Assembly: GCA_944989445.1 (NCBI GenBank)
Contig: CALYLW010000182.1
Location: 1,054,501 to 1,118,500 of the forward strand
Direction: 5' to 3'
DNA: 64,000 nt
Source of the DNA: Ampullaceana balthica
Lineage: Eukaryota > Mollusca > Gastropoda > Lymnaeidae
Part shown: one piece after another, positions 36,740 through 46,964 of the stretch
Position numbering within the stretch: the stretch's first letter is position 1
How the letters are laid out: each line of letters begins with the position of its first letter
Notes under the pieces: model-generated
The model's input: only the letters and a program-made list of their open reading frames with translations
What the model was told of the DNA's origin: nothing
The model's database searches: none
Translations under genes and position numbers: made by a program

Positions 36740-37871
36740 CTTATCTCTCTCCCCTCCGACTCCAATGTCGTTCCTTAAGGTGCGAACAAAGAAACCACGG
36801 AAGAAACAAAGTCGAAAATGACGTCGGACAACTTCCCCCCCCATCCCACGTAAAGAGGCCAACGAGCTGAACGTATTTGGCCACGACGGACCTGATAGGT
36901 CGACACGCCATAAACATCAGAGTCAAATGGCCCACTAGTGTATCCAAAAAATTTCAGGATCCAATCGAACTTTATACAGTTAATTAAATTAATGCATATA
37001 TATTTCTAAGTTTATCTAAAATAAACTCTATTGTAGCAGGTCAACTGTAACTGATTTTGTATTACCAATTTTAACTAGGGTCAACATTGGAAAGCCTTCA
37101 CCGGCGACGCCATAGGATGAAAAAATACCAACGGTTATCTCGTGTTATTTAATAAATAAACAAAAAAAACCAAGGTGTAAACGCGGGCGATTGCTCACGT
37201 TGGAATTAGACACTTACCAACGCCCAGACACCACCAAAACCGTTAGAATTGATGTTGGGATTTTGCCGGTCTGTAGGGTGGTGTCAACGCTGCAGCTCGG
37301 GTGATACAGATCGACGGAAGAGCCCGAATCGGTGACAAAGGCCCAGTTTTTTTCCCCCCCTCTCTCGCCCACCCAGGGCCCCCTTACCATCTCTCGGGTT
37401 AAAAAGCAAAGGGGTGTTAAGAAAGAGAACCATGCGCCAACAAATTCCAGTCCTATAAATGTTCTATGGGTCACAAGTTTGGAAACATTCAGAATCAATT
37501 ACTATTTAAATTAACGGTTATCGGGATGGACATCGTGCAATGATTTTTTTCTCCTTTTGGCTTACTCCGCTTCTATGTTAATTGCATCTCTCTTCTCCGA
37601 ACGGCGACGTTGTTCCGGACTCGAATTACCGTGCCCGGAGATAAGTAATGGGTTTGCGTGGAAGGAGGGTGGGTTCAGAGGTATTTTGGTGGGGATCGGG
37701 GAGCGGATGGCTTGGGGGGGGCGTGAGGAAGAAGTCGCCTTGCGACCTGAAACTGACTAGACACCCGTGCGAACATCGCCAAAAAACAAAATTCGCACTG
37801 GACAAAAGCCACTCAAAACCACAATAGAAGCCGGATCTAATCGGGGATCCTCCTCATCTCGCACTGACAGA
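36740..37871 (-). repeat. Mirror copy of the MITE half and LINE 5' end
   Basis: In reverse complement, 36740-37040 follows 5030-5240 (CATTTTCGACTTTG, CCGTGGTTTC). 37560-37871 follows the LINE 5' end (GCGACCTGAAACTGACTA at 37742-37759 matches the minus strand near 4700). It stops abruptly at the gap. Confidence 0.75.
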
Positions 37872-37918
37872 NNNNNNNNNNNNNNNNNNNNNNNNNNNNN
37901 NNNNNNNNNNNNNNNNNN
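37872..37918. other. Assembly gap (47 N)
   Basis: A run of 47 N. Sequence quality and content change completely across it: mirrored, noisy repeat DNA before, clean single-copy genic DNA after. Confidence 1.
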
Positions 37919-38396
37919 GCTTCTCTTACATATTCCTACACAAAAATTGTATTTACATTTTATTTGTTCATTGATTGAATTATGATTTTTCATAGCTCTT
38001 TGTAATTTTGAGAAACATATTTGAAACATGTCTTTGTTCTGTTTACAGTTTAAATTATCTGGCTATTGAATTAACCATTCAAATAAATACTAAAGATTCT
38101 TTTTCTCCTCTGTTATATTTATCTACTTAAATATTCTTCTTATATATTATTCTTGATCTATGGAAAATTAAATTAGTGGCAGTTAAAGTCTGTTAATAAA
38201 TTCTTTCAGTTTAAATAAAAATAGCTTTTGAAAAGCCAGATACTCTCTAAATGTACTTTGATGAATTAAACGTTAATGACTGTGCTTTAATGTAATTGCT
38301 TTAATGTTGATTCATGGGAAATACATATATTTTAGGGTTATAAATTTTGTTTTGTTTTTTGTTGATCCAAATATTTGAATGTTTTCATCCTGATAG
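37919..38396 (+). other. Intron upstream of the first visible acidic-protein exon
   Basis: AT-rich sequence with no ORF. It ends in a pyrimidine-rich stretch and the acceptor CCTGATAG. The gene's earlier exons must lie before the gap or be lost in it. Confidence 0.5.
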
Positions 38397-38501
38397 GATT
38401 ACTCAAAGTTTGCAGAGTCTGTTGAGTGGGACCAGCTCTATGAATTTCTCAAGCTGGAGAACCCCAACAAGGTTTCCAAGGCTTCAGTTGTTATAACAGG
38501 A
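38397..38501 (+). CDS. Acidic repeat protein, internal exon a
   Basis: A 105-bp exon, exactly 35 codons, between CTGATAG and a GTAAGT donor. It reads DYSKFAESVEWDQLYEFLKL then ENPNKVSKASVVITG, a conserved-looking, non-repetitive segment rich in aromatic residues. It is phase 0 at both ends, matching the next exon. The last 21 bases plus the donor form the start of a 63-bp tandem array (38481-38858), so several alternative donors lie downstream. The product is not recognised. The N-terminus of the protein is missing from the window. Confidence 0.65.
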
Positions 38502-38858
38502 GTAAGTTGTTATGTTCTAGTACAAATCACAGAAATCTCATTAGCTTCAGTTGTTATAACAGGAGTATGTTGTTATGTTCTAGTACAAATCACAGAAATC
38601 TCATTAGCTTCAGTTGTTATAACAGGAGTATGTTGTTATGTTCTAGTACAAATCACAGAAATCTCATTAGCTTCAGTAGTTATAACAGGAGTATGTTGTT
38701 ATGTTCTAGTACAAATCACAGAAATCTCATTAGCTTCAGTAGTTATAACAGGAGTATGTTGTTATGTTCTAGTACAAATCACATAACTTTCATTAGCTTC
38801 AGTTGTTATAACAGGAGTATGTTGTTATGTTCTAGTACAAATCACAGAAATCTCATTA
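38481..38858 (+). repeat. 63-bp tandem repeat (6 copies) copying a splice donor
   Basis: Copies start at 38481, 38544, 38607, 38670, 38733 and 38796. Each contains the exon end GCTTCAGTTGTTATAACAGG, then A and a donor. The donor is GTAAGT in copy 1 and GTATGT in the others. Sixty-three bases is 21 codons and the frame remains open through copies 1-4. Copy 5 has ACATAA, giving a stop. Donors at 38565, 38628, 38691 and 38754 could each lengthen the exon in frame. Confidence 0.95.
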
Positions 38859-39229
38859 GGTTACTATACAACACATTATACTATTTATTCTTTCATGTTT
38901 CCTTATTTTCATGCATCCTTGAGAACACCCTTTTTCATTTGGCATTTTTAAACTATTTGTTTATTTATTTTATATTACATTCTTTCTTTAACTATTAAAT
39001 AAAGCTCATGAGTTTGATACACGTAATATACATGTTTCTATTATATATTATTCTTTTATAATTTCTTGACAAGAAAGTCATGCACCCTTAAAGTGTATAA
39101 TTGTGCTCATGCCTTTTTTAAAACTCTATTTCCTTTTCTCTTTCTTGTTTTTTTTCTTTTCTAAAAGAAATTGTTTTTTTAAGAATCCATACTCCTTGTT
39201 AACAATGAAATTTCTCCCATTAAATTTAG

Positions 39230-39262
39230 GAAGAAGATGAAGAAAAAGAAAAAACAGATCAG
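39230..39262 (+). CDS. Acidic repeat protein, micro-exon b
   Basis: A 33-bp exon after TAAATTTAG, reading EEDEEKEKTDQ, before a weak donor GTAGAA. It is phase 0 at both ends and its composition matches the large downstream exon, so inclusion or skipping would keep the frame. Called from composition and splice sites only. Confidence 0.5.
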
Positions 39263-39578
39263 GTAGAAATGTTTGCTGTGGCATGGTGTCCATTGTTAGA
39301 ATTAATCTCTTTCGTCCCATCTACTAATTCCTTATATTGTTGTCCTGCCAACAGCTGTTTGATTGTAACTGTCAGTCATAAATGTTCTATTGAATTGGGG
39401 AGGGGAGGGGAGAGTTACTTCTTTTAGAGACCAAGCAGAATTAAACAGCTTCAGAGACTCAACATGTTTCAATAATAAAAGACAAATCTAAGCTTTGGTC
39501 CAGTAAATAGTGAAAACAAGTGTTACACAAGGATAAACATGTTCAATGTTTACAACTGGTTTATTTATTTAAAACAAA

Positions 39579-39668
39579 ATCTAAATAGATTGACCTTAGG
39601 TTAAAGTCATCTAAATAGATTGACCTTAGGTTAAAGTCATCTAAATAGATTGACCTTAGGTTAAAGTC
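39579..39668 (+). repeat. 30-bp tandem repeat, 3 copies
   Basis: Three identical copies of a 30-bp unit beginning ATCTAAATAGATTGACCTTA, in the intron between exons b and c. Confidence 0.95.
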
Positions 39669-40547
39669 ATTTACTAACAATTTTATGAAGGCAATCAGTT
39701 TTATTATTTTCTATCAAGTTCTCATGATGTAAAGCCACCAAATTGACAGGCTTCTATTTTTAATGTTCATGGAGTATTATCAGAAGTAGAAATATCATTA
39801 GTCAAACTAATAATAGTTTTTAATAATTATTTTTACTTTTCAATTTGTAATATAAATATAAACTAGATAAATTTTAATTTATATATTTAAAAAAAAGATT
39901 TGTTGTGAATAAAAATAAGGAACTTATCTTTTAAATTAGTAATTTAACACATTGTTTTTTAAAAAAGACTAGATTATTACGAATTTTTTCTTGTTACAGT
40001 TTAATGTTCCTGTACGATCTTAAAATGAAAGAGAATCACAAAACATGGCTTGTCTCTAAGTAAAACAAAGAACAATAACATTTCAACATAAAACACATAG
40101 TGGGCTCCAGTTTTAGCTGACAAAATCTTGCCTTTTATTGCATATTTTTAAAATTAAAAAAAATTATATTAATCTAAAAATGATTAAATTTAACATATTT
40201 TGTGCGTGTGATTGTAAGTTATCAAAAAATGTAAATGTGATGTCAGATATTCCCTGAATGAGAAGTCTTGCCACACATGATGATATTACATTTGAAGACA
40301 TGAGAAACAGCTGTGTTGTTATTGGGTCTCATATTTTTGTTCTACTTCTATCAGGGGTTGTTGAAGTGAAATGTTATGATGGTTTAAGCTCCTGTTTATT
40401 TTTTGTATTGGTAATTCTTTACCTTTATTTTATTTTTGGAAAATATTTTTGGGTGAAATATTTTATTTGCTGGTTTAGCTGGATTAATTTTATATTGATG
40501 AATGTCTTCTGGATGACACTAACTGTGTGAAATATTTTGTCAATCAG

Positions 40548-42554
40548 TCAGAGAAGTCAGAAGATGAAAGTAAAACAATTGATGAAGAGAAAGAGAAAAC
40601 TGCTGTTGTTGGGGAGGAAGAAGAGAAAGGGAAAGATGAGGTTGAAGGGGAGGAGGATAAGGAAAAGGGAGAAACTAAAAAGGAAGAGAAAAGTGGGGAG
40701 GACAAGAAAGAAGATCCTGGCTCCGCTTTTAAAAATAGATTTAAGAAACCTTACGATGATGATGAGGAGGTGGGGTTAGAGCTGGAAGGTTTGGAGGAAA
40801 AAGAAGAGGAGGTGAAAAAAGAAGACCCAGCCTCTGCCTTTAAAAATAGGTTCAAGAAACCTTTTGACGATGAGGAGGAGGAGGAGGGACTAGATCTTAG
40901 TGCGTTTGAAGAGAAGGAGGAAGAAAAGCCAAAGGAACCAGAGAAAGAGGTTGAGAACCCAGCAGCTGCATTTAAGAATCGGTTTAAAAAACCGTTTGAT
41001 GACGAAGAGGAGGAAGGATTGGATCTGGCAGCTTTCGAGGAGAAGGAAGAGGTTAAACCATCGGAGGTGGAGGGTAAAGTGGATGAGGAGGGTGGAGTCA
41101 AGGAAGTAGATGTGGAGAAAAAGGAAGAAGTTAAAAAGCCAGATGATGAAAAGAAAGAGGATGTTGCTTTGGCTTTTAAAAGTCGTTTTAAAAAACCATT
41201 TGATGACGAAGAGGAAGGTCTGGATCTAGATGCTTTTGAAGAAAGCAAAAAGAGCGAAGAGAAAAAAGAAGAAAATGAAAAGAAAGGAGACCCGGCAGAA
41301 GCTTTGAAAAATAGATTTAAGAAACCTTACGATGATGATGAGGAAGAAGGCTTAGACCTCTCAGCATTTGAGCAAAAGGATGGCGATAAAAAGGTGGAGG
41401 AGGAAAAGGAAGAGAAAAAAGAAGATGCAGCTCCTTCTCTCAAGAGTAGATTTAAGAAACCATTTGATGATGAAGAAGAAGAATTAGATCTTAGCGCATT
41501 TGAAGAGAAGCAAGAAGAAGTTGAAAAAAAAGAAGAAAAGGGTGAAGACGATGAACAAAAGGAGGTGGAAGAAAAAAAGAAAGTTAAAGAAGATGAGGCG
41601 ACAGAATACAATGTCAAGGTTGATGATCCAGCTGCAGCTTTTAAAAATCGTTTTAAAAAACCTTACGATGATGAAGATGATGAACATATGGAGGAAGTGA
41701 CTATAACCCAAACATCAGATGAGCCAACTGAAGAAACTAAAGAAGAAGAAGTAGAAGAGAAAAAGGAAGAACGAGTAGAGGAGAAAAGGGAAGAGCCAGC
41801 AGAAGAGAAAAAGGAAGAGCCAGTAGAAGAGAAAAGGGAAGAGCCAGCAGAAGAGAAAAAGGAAGAGCCAGTAGACGAGAAAAAGGAAGAGACAGTAGAA
41901 GAGAAAAAGAAAGAGCCAGTAGAAGAGAAAAAGGAAGAGCCAGTAGAACAGAAAAAGGAAGAGCCAGTAGAAGAGAAAAAGGAAGAGCCAGCAGAAGAGA
42001 AAAAGGAAGAGCCAGTAGAAGAGAAAAAGGAAGAGCCAGTAGAACAGAAAAAGGAAGAGCCAGTAGAACAGAAAAAGGAAGAGCCAGTAGAACAGAAAAA
42101 GGAAGAGCCAGTAGAAGAGAAAAAGGAAGAGCCAGTAGAAGAGAAAAAGGAAGCGCCAGCAGAAGAGAAAAAAGAAGAGCCAGTAGAAGAGAAAAAGGAA
42201 GATGAAAATAAGGAGAGTTCACAATTACCAAGGTCCAGACGCAGGAGAGCAGAGAAAGAAGAAGCGCCTTTGGTTGACGATGACTCAAATAAAAAAGTTG
42301 AACTGGCAAACGAGCAGGAAAAACCTAAACCAGAAGAGGAACAGGAAAAGAAGGAAGAGGATGAAAGAGAAGCGAGGCGAAGACGTAGGAGGGAAGAAAA
42401 GGAGAAAGAGGCAGCAGAGGCAGCTGAAGAGGATGACAGAGAAGCAAGGAGGAGGAGGCGACGTGAGGAGAAAGAAAAAGAGGCCGCACCTGCTGAAGAA
42501 GTCGATGATCGTGCAGCACGGAGAGCTCGACGCAGACGTGGTGCAGATGAATGA
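40548..42554 (+). CDS. Acidic repeat protein, large terminal exon c
   Basis: The exon follows TTTTGTCAATCAG and runs 668 codons to TGA. Upstream in-frame sequence begins only at a GTG, so it is not a start. Order: a Glu/Lys linker; seven repeats of about 31 residues or more with core FKNRFKKP(F/Y)DDEEE and GLDLSAFEEKEE; a run of about 18 eight-residue units such as EEPVEEKK (about residues 398-545); then Arg clusters (SRRRRAEKE, EARRRRRREEKEKE twice) and RAARRARRRRGADE. It is strongly charged and likely disordered, with possible coiled coil near the end. The conserved basic RFKKP core between acidic blocks suggests a binding motif. Its partner is unknown. It resembles neurofilament- or caldesmon-like proteins only in composition. 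Confidence 0.8.
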   Translation, partial: SEKSEDESKTIDEEKEKTAVVGEEEEKGKDEVEGEEDKEKGETKKEEKSGEDKKEDPGSAFKNRFKKPYDDDEEVGLELEGLEEKEEEVKKEDPASAFKNRFKKPFDDEEEEEGLDLSAFEEKEEEKPKEPEKEVENPAAAFKNRFKKPFDDEEEEGLDLAAFEEKEEVKPSEVEGKVDEEGGVKEVDVEKKEEVKKPDDEKKEDVALAFKSRFKKPFDDEEEGLDLDAFEESKKSEEKKEENEKKGDPAEALKNRFKKPYDDDEEEGLDLSAFEQKDGDKKVEEEKEEKKEDAAPSLKSRFKKPFDDEEEELDLSAFEEKQEEVEKKEEKGEDDEQKEVEEKKKVKEDEATEYNVKVDDPAAAFKNRFKKPYDDEDDEHMEEVTITQTSDEPTEETKEEEVEEKKEERVEEKREEPAEEKKEEPVEEKREEPAEEKKEEPVDEKKEETVEEKKKEPVEEKKEEPVEQKKEEPVEEKKEEPAEEKKEEPVEEKKEEPVEQKKEEPVEQKKEEPVEQKKEEPVEEKKEEPVEEKKEAPAEEKKEEPVEEKKEDENKESSQLPRSRRRRAEKEEAPLVDDDSNKKVELANEQEKPKPEEEQEKKEEDEREARRRRRREEKEKEAAEAAEEDDREARRRRRREEKEKEAAPAEEVDDRAARRARRRRGADE

Positions 42555-43190
42555 TGTTTTCAGGAGGTAACTTGTTTAGCCAGCATGGCCTAAACATCGC
42601 TCGGAGTGATACCAAAGCATGCAGAGTTGATTCCCTTTTTTAAACATTTATTTCTCAGTGACTACCATGACCTTTGGCTAACTCTTCCATTTCAGTAACA
42701 AAGGAATGTTCTATAATTTTGTACACATTTGACGTACAAAGGAATGTTCCATAATTTTGTACACATTTGATAAGTTGTTCTGTTTGACTTATGGTATGAT
42801 CAGAGTCCATCTAATGAACTATTTGATCAACTTGTGTGCAGCATGGTGTGACTGTATGCCTAACTTTTTGGTCATTTATCAGGATTTTCCCCATCTCTTA
42901 TTATGATTTCCTTTGACAAGGTTTAAATAATACTGAAGTCACAGTGAATATTTAATGCCCAGCATACTGACCTTATGCATAATGTACTGTTGCACTTACA
43001 GGCAAAAATTGACATTTAAAATTAACATATTCTGTTAGCTGCCTGACTTCAAATGTCATGGTTATCTTAAAATGCTTACATAAATGAGGGATCAAATTAT
43101 TAATTTTTTATTTGTTACCTAATATGTATATCTTTTAACTTTCTTTAACCCTTATTTAAACATTCATTCTTAACTAAACTATATCAATTA
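42555..43190. other. Probable 3' UTR/intergenic DNA
   Basis: No ORF of interest. A GAG|GTAACT donor-like site lies at about 42565-42573, just after the stop. A 38-bp duplication (ACAAAGGAATGTT...) occupies 42698-42771. Confidence 0.5.
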
Positions 43191-43778
43191 CCGTATATTC
43201 TCGTTCTAAAGCCGACCCTTTTTTAACAAAATCTAGGGGGAAAAGTTGGGGGGGTCGGCTGATGAGCGGGTCATAGGTGATTTCTGCATGTATATTGAAT
43301 ATCGGTGTTGTTATTGTAGATCATCAAGGTCCTTTTCTACTGCATTCTACAAGATTCGACTGCTCTCGCAGAAGCTATAATATATTATGAAACATCTGCA
43401 CTTACCTTATTTAATCATTTTATTTATTTTTGTGAATTTTTTAATCAATTGTTTTACAAATTTTGTTTTCACCAACGAATTTTAATATCTGTGCTTTCGT
43501 CACTGTTTAGCAAAGAATTTTTTTTTAAATACCAGTAACTCTTGCCTAACAAAGAGCACAAAGACAAAGATAGGCAGTAAAAAGTAAACAATCATAACGA
43601 CCGATTTAGCTTTTAGTTTAAAAAAAAATTTGTACTATTTTGTTTAAGCTGTCCTATTATTTTTGAGGGGTAGGTTTGCGAGCGGGTTATACACTTTTAA
43701 TACTTTTCTATTCCAAAAGAGGGGGTGGGGGGTGGGGTCTGCTTATGAACGAACGGGCTATAGAACGAGTACATAAGG
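43191..43778. mobile_element. Non-autonomous DNA transposon with TA target
   Basis: The left end CCGTATATTCTCGTTCTAAA and the reverse complement of the right end (CCTTATGTACTCGTTCTATA) are imperfect inverted repeats, followed inward by GCCGACCC and the inverse of CGGGC. TA flanks both sides (43189-43190 and 43779-43780). It is 588 bp with no ORF. A TA target duplication suggests a Tc1/mariner-type origin. Confidence 0.65.
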
Positions 43779-43780
43779 TA

Positions 43781-45239
43781 ATGTATTATTCTTTAATTTA
43801 TATGAAACTAATGAGCTTTCTAATTTGACTAGGGCATAATGCTATATTTTAACATCATTATTATATTCACTTTTTTTTCAGTCAGAGTCAGGTATAACAG
43901 ATTTAAGTGTTAGTTGTTGTTTTTGCACTAAGTAAATTATTATGATATATAATTTATCTAGTGCATAGACCACAGAGCCTGCACTAAGTAAATTATTATG
44001 ATATATAATTTATCTAGTGCACAGACCACAGAGCCTGCACTAAGTAAATTATTATGATATATAATTTATCTAGTGCATAGACCACAGAGCCATGGGATTT
44101 GGTATTTGTTATTTAACATTGTGTACATTTTATTGTAATTTTTGAAAGAAAAAAATGGCAATGACAATTTTAATTCTAACATTTAATTACAGTTCATTTT
44201 TTATCATAAATTTTAAGCATGAAACCATTACATGACTACACACAGCCCCCCCCCTCAAAGTTAATTGCTCTTTGTTGACATAACCTGGAATGCACCCCTC
44301 AACACTAGGTTTCAATATGTACATTAAATATTTGTGTGGACAGATCGTGTTTCCACAAATATTATCCAAGTGTTTTGTTAAATGAACTCCAACTTTTAAG
44401 TTGTTGAACATGGTTTATCCCAAACACAATAAATCACTTTGCCATTTAATAAATCACTATGCCATTTCCTGTTTCTTGAAGTTACTAAATCAAAATCCCT
44501 GCTCTAAACTATTTGAATGCATCGTGTTTATTTTAAATTTATCCTAAATTATTATTAATTTTAACAACCCCATTATCATTTTCTCAGGGCAAACCTATAG
44601 AGGAAGATTAAATGATGACAGGTATATTCAAGATTTTTATATTTTTATTAACACCGTTCCTACCTCAGTATATCTTCTTCTTCAGCTTATTTTAGTCAAT
44701 GATATTGAATAGTCCAAGATTCCAAAATTATTATTTTTGAAATGAAAAATTATTAAAACCCAATACATGTAATAATAATTGACCTAATTTGCTTCTCAGC
44801 TGTTGAATTCAATTTAGGATCCCATATGACAATGTCTTCATAAACTTACCATATTTCTTTAGGATGTTTAATAAAGCAATAATTGAATTGATGTGAGTAA
44901 CATGTTGAAATAACTTGATAAATAGCCATCACTTTTTGGTGACAGTTATTAAAAATAGAAATTAATTTTTTCATGCCATTTGTAATTAAAAAGGATAACA
45001 ATTTTGGAAAAAAAAATTCTTTAATTTTATGATGTATTTTTCATGTGATCATTGAAGTTTATTTAACTTTTGATAATTAAGTTTGTAGAATAGGCATTCT
45101 GACTTGATATATGTGAAAGGTAACACTAATCAACGTCTGAACTGCAGAAGAGTTTTCAAAATAGTAAATCTCTTAACTATTATATTCAGCTATAAAATAA
45201 TAAGAGAAAATGAATTTGAATACTGATCTATTTTTAAAT
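43781..45239. other. Intergenic/3' UTR DNA
   Basis: AT-rich apart from the hairpin array. A possible mini-exon lies at 44589-44612, after TTTCTCAG, reading GKPIEED then TAA. A strong acceptor TTTTTTTTCAG occurs at about 43871-43881. Neither can be joined in frame to the acidic-protein exon with confidence. Confidence 0.4.
43926..44092. repeat. 56-bp tandem repeat of hairpins, 3 copies
   Basis: Each unit is a near-perfect inverted repeat: arm GCACTAAGTAAATTAT, loop TATGATAT, arm ATAATTTATCTAGTGC. A short spacer (ATAGACCACAGAGCCT) follows. The three copies differ by one or two bases. Confidence 0.9.
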
Positions 45240-45662
45240 CCCTTATATTAACTTCACCGTCTTGTCTGTCATCATCTCTTCGTACGTCTGTACGTCGGGC
45301 GGAAAAAGAAAAGTAAAAAATGACCCACTTCCCGTGATGCCATCGATCTGAAATTTGGCACACAGACTCGTGTCACCTAACAATGCATCGTATCAAAATT
45401 TCAGATCGATTGAACGTACCGTAATTAAATTAATGCATTTTTTAGTTTATCTATATAAAACTATATGTAGCAGTTGCTATTGTTTACATTTTACGGGTCA
45501 CTTGACTTCACACCAGCCATCGGTGATCACATCTCATGTTTTAACCAGGTGGAATTCACTCAGTTTCAGGCTGTAAATGTTTGTCGCGATGGAAAATAAT
45601 CAATAGTTTAATTTCTGTCTCCTATATAAGGGATTTATAGTCAAAAACTTTGTTTTTACGGG
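45240..45662 (-). mobile_element. Intact copy of the MITE-like family
   Basis: The element is 423 bp. Its reverse complement matches 493-544 plus 4777-5242 along its whole length (for example GGTGTGAAGTCAAGTGACCC and TTGTTAGGTGAC). Ends CCCTTATAT and TTTTACGGG. Flanks ATTTTTAAAT (45230-45239) and TTTTTTAAAT (45663-45672) look like a ~10-bp target duplication with one difference. This copy shows that the family is mobile and that the 493-5242 copy was split by the LINE. Confidence 0.75.
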
Positions 45663-45847
45663 TTTTTTAAATTATCTTTTTAATTCTCCTGGCACTGCTT
45701 ACAGTTTAGGTTATGAAATAATGGTATGATAATTGTTTTGAAAATCTGCATGTTGCATTGCATGCGTATGTGCAATCTACCTTTGACACAAAAACCTCCA
45801 TTTTTAAACCGTAACTTTTAATTTCTATGACTATCCATGTTTTCCTT

Positions 45848-45905
45848 ATGTTTAATGATCAGTTGTGAATTAATATGTTTAATGATCAGCTGTGAATTAA
45901 TATGT
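45848..45905. repeat. 29-bp tandem duplication
   Basis: TATGTTTAATGATCAGTTGT and following bases are present twice with one substitution. Confidence 0.85.
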
Positions 45906-46683
45906 TGCAATTCACTAGTTCATATTTAATTATATATTGTATTATAAATGAGTGTCATGTCTACAAAATAGTGTTCTAAAAATTAAATTCTTTTCTGAAG
46001 GTTATGATGGAAAATAACAGATGGTGCCAAACTTATATTATTCACAATTCTTTTAATCATTTAATCTTTTAATAATTTTAAAAATATATAATTATACAAT
46101 TTATAAAATATATATTTAAAGTATATATATATTTTTATATATATTGTATTGATACTCTTGTTCACAATTTAAATTAATTATTCCCAATGGTTTAGTATCC
46201 TACTGTCAACAGTTATATTTATTTATTAATAATTAGGTCATGCTTTATACAATGTTGTAATGTTTTGTTTTAAAATTTGAAGTTGCCTTTATTTGTAGCT
46301 ATAAGTAAAGTAAAATATTAGTTTAACACTTTAAATTACTTATGAAAATAAGTAAAGCATTAACTATCTTATAGTAAACAGTTAATTTTCTTCATTAACA
46401 ACTAGGTTGTACTTTATTTCTATATTGTAGATTTTGTAAAGTTACAGTTGTCATTTATTTGCTACTGTAAATAAAATGAAATATTATTATGCGTTAAAAG
46501 TGCTGAGGAAAATAAGGAAAGGATTTCATATAATATTAATAAAAAGTTCATAACTCTTTAGCTTAAAACATATTTGTTTAGCTAAGTCTTGATTTAATTA
46601 CTATTAGGACCAAGACTTAAAAATCTCCACAAATTAATTACACAAAATATACTCCTCTTTTTAAGTTAGTATTACATTGACAT

Positions 46684-46788
46684 GGATATTTTCAATAACT
46701 CTATCAATTTGTTTAAAGTTCTATATTTTGTGAAGATTGATATTTTCAATAACTCTATCAATCTGTTTACAATTCTATATCCCTAGGA
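46684..46788. repeat. 54-bp tandem duplication before a possible acceptor
   Basis: GATATTTTCAATAACTCTAT and the following ~30 bp occur twice. The second copy ends in CTATATCCCTAG, followed by an open stretch GACCCACATGAATATGCC (DPHEYASIK, then a stop). It may be an alternative terminal exon of an upstream gene. This is unproven. Confidence 0.7.
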
Positions 46789-46964
46789 CCCACATGAATA
46801 TGCCAGTATCAAGTAGCATCTAGACGTTTTTCTTGGTGAGTGAACATTCCTTTGATTTTCCCCATCCAAATTGTAACTGTCAAATCAGCTTGTAAAGGTA
46901 ACATCATATCACTTTACACACCATCTCTAAAAATACTACTACATGTATATTGTTACTAGGTTGC

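Larger units (their letters stand above)
18201..37871 (-). repeat. Degraded inverted copy of about 4.57-17.9 kb
   Basis: Read in reverse complement, this arm follows the left arm in order. Left/right anchors: 17200-17280/18670-18760; 16158-16493/19730-20100; 13871-11247/about 23540-26735; 10063-10450/27650-28100; 7988-8172/31517-31812; 7030-7060/33190-33225; 6330-6420/34300-34400; 5030-5240/36740-37040; 4680-4790/about 37600-37760. Differences are mostly insertions: single bases, bursts of tens of bases, and long poly-T or poly-C stretches. The arm is therefore about 19.7 kb against 13.3 kb. It ends at the N gap. It is most simply uncorrected fold-back read sequence. Confidence 0.85.

Noticed and set aside
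38507..38998. 163-codon ORF with MLCSSTNHRNLISFSCYNRS repeats
   Set aside because: It is another frame of the 63-bp array. The exon a frame has a real acceptor and non-repeat coding sequence upstream.
40527..40547. GTG at 40527 as a start codon for the acidic protein
   Set aside because: Eukaryotic genes rarely start at GTG, a splice acceptor lies at 40546-40547, and upstream phase-0 exons exist.
41737..42309. 190-codon minus-strand ORF of LLALPFS repeats, membrane-like
   Set aside because: It is the antisense shadow of the EEPVEEKK minisatellite in the real exon. The plus strand has splice sites, charge pattern and an upstream exon in phase.
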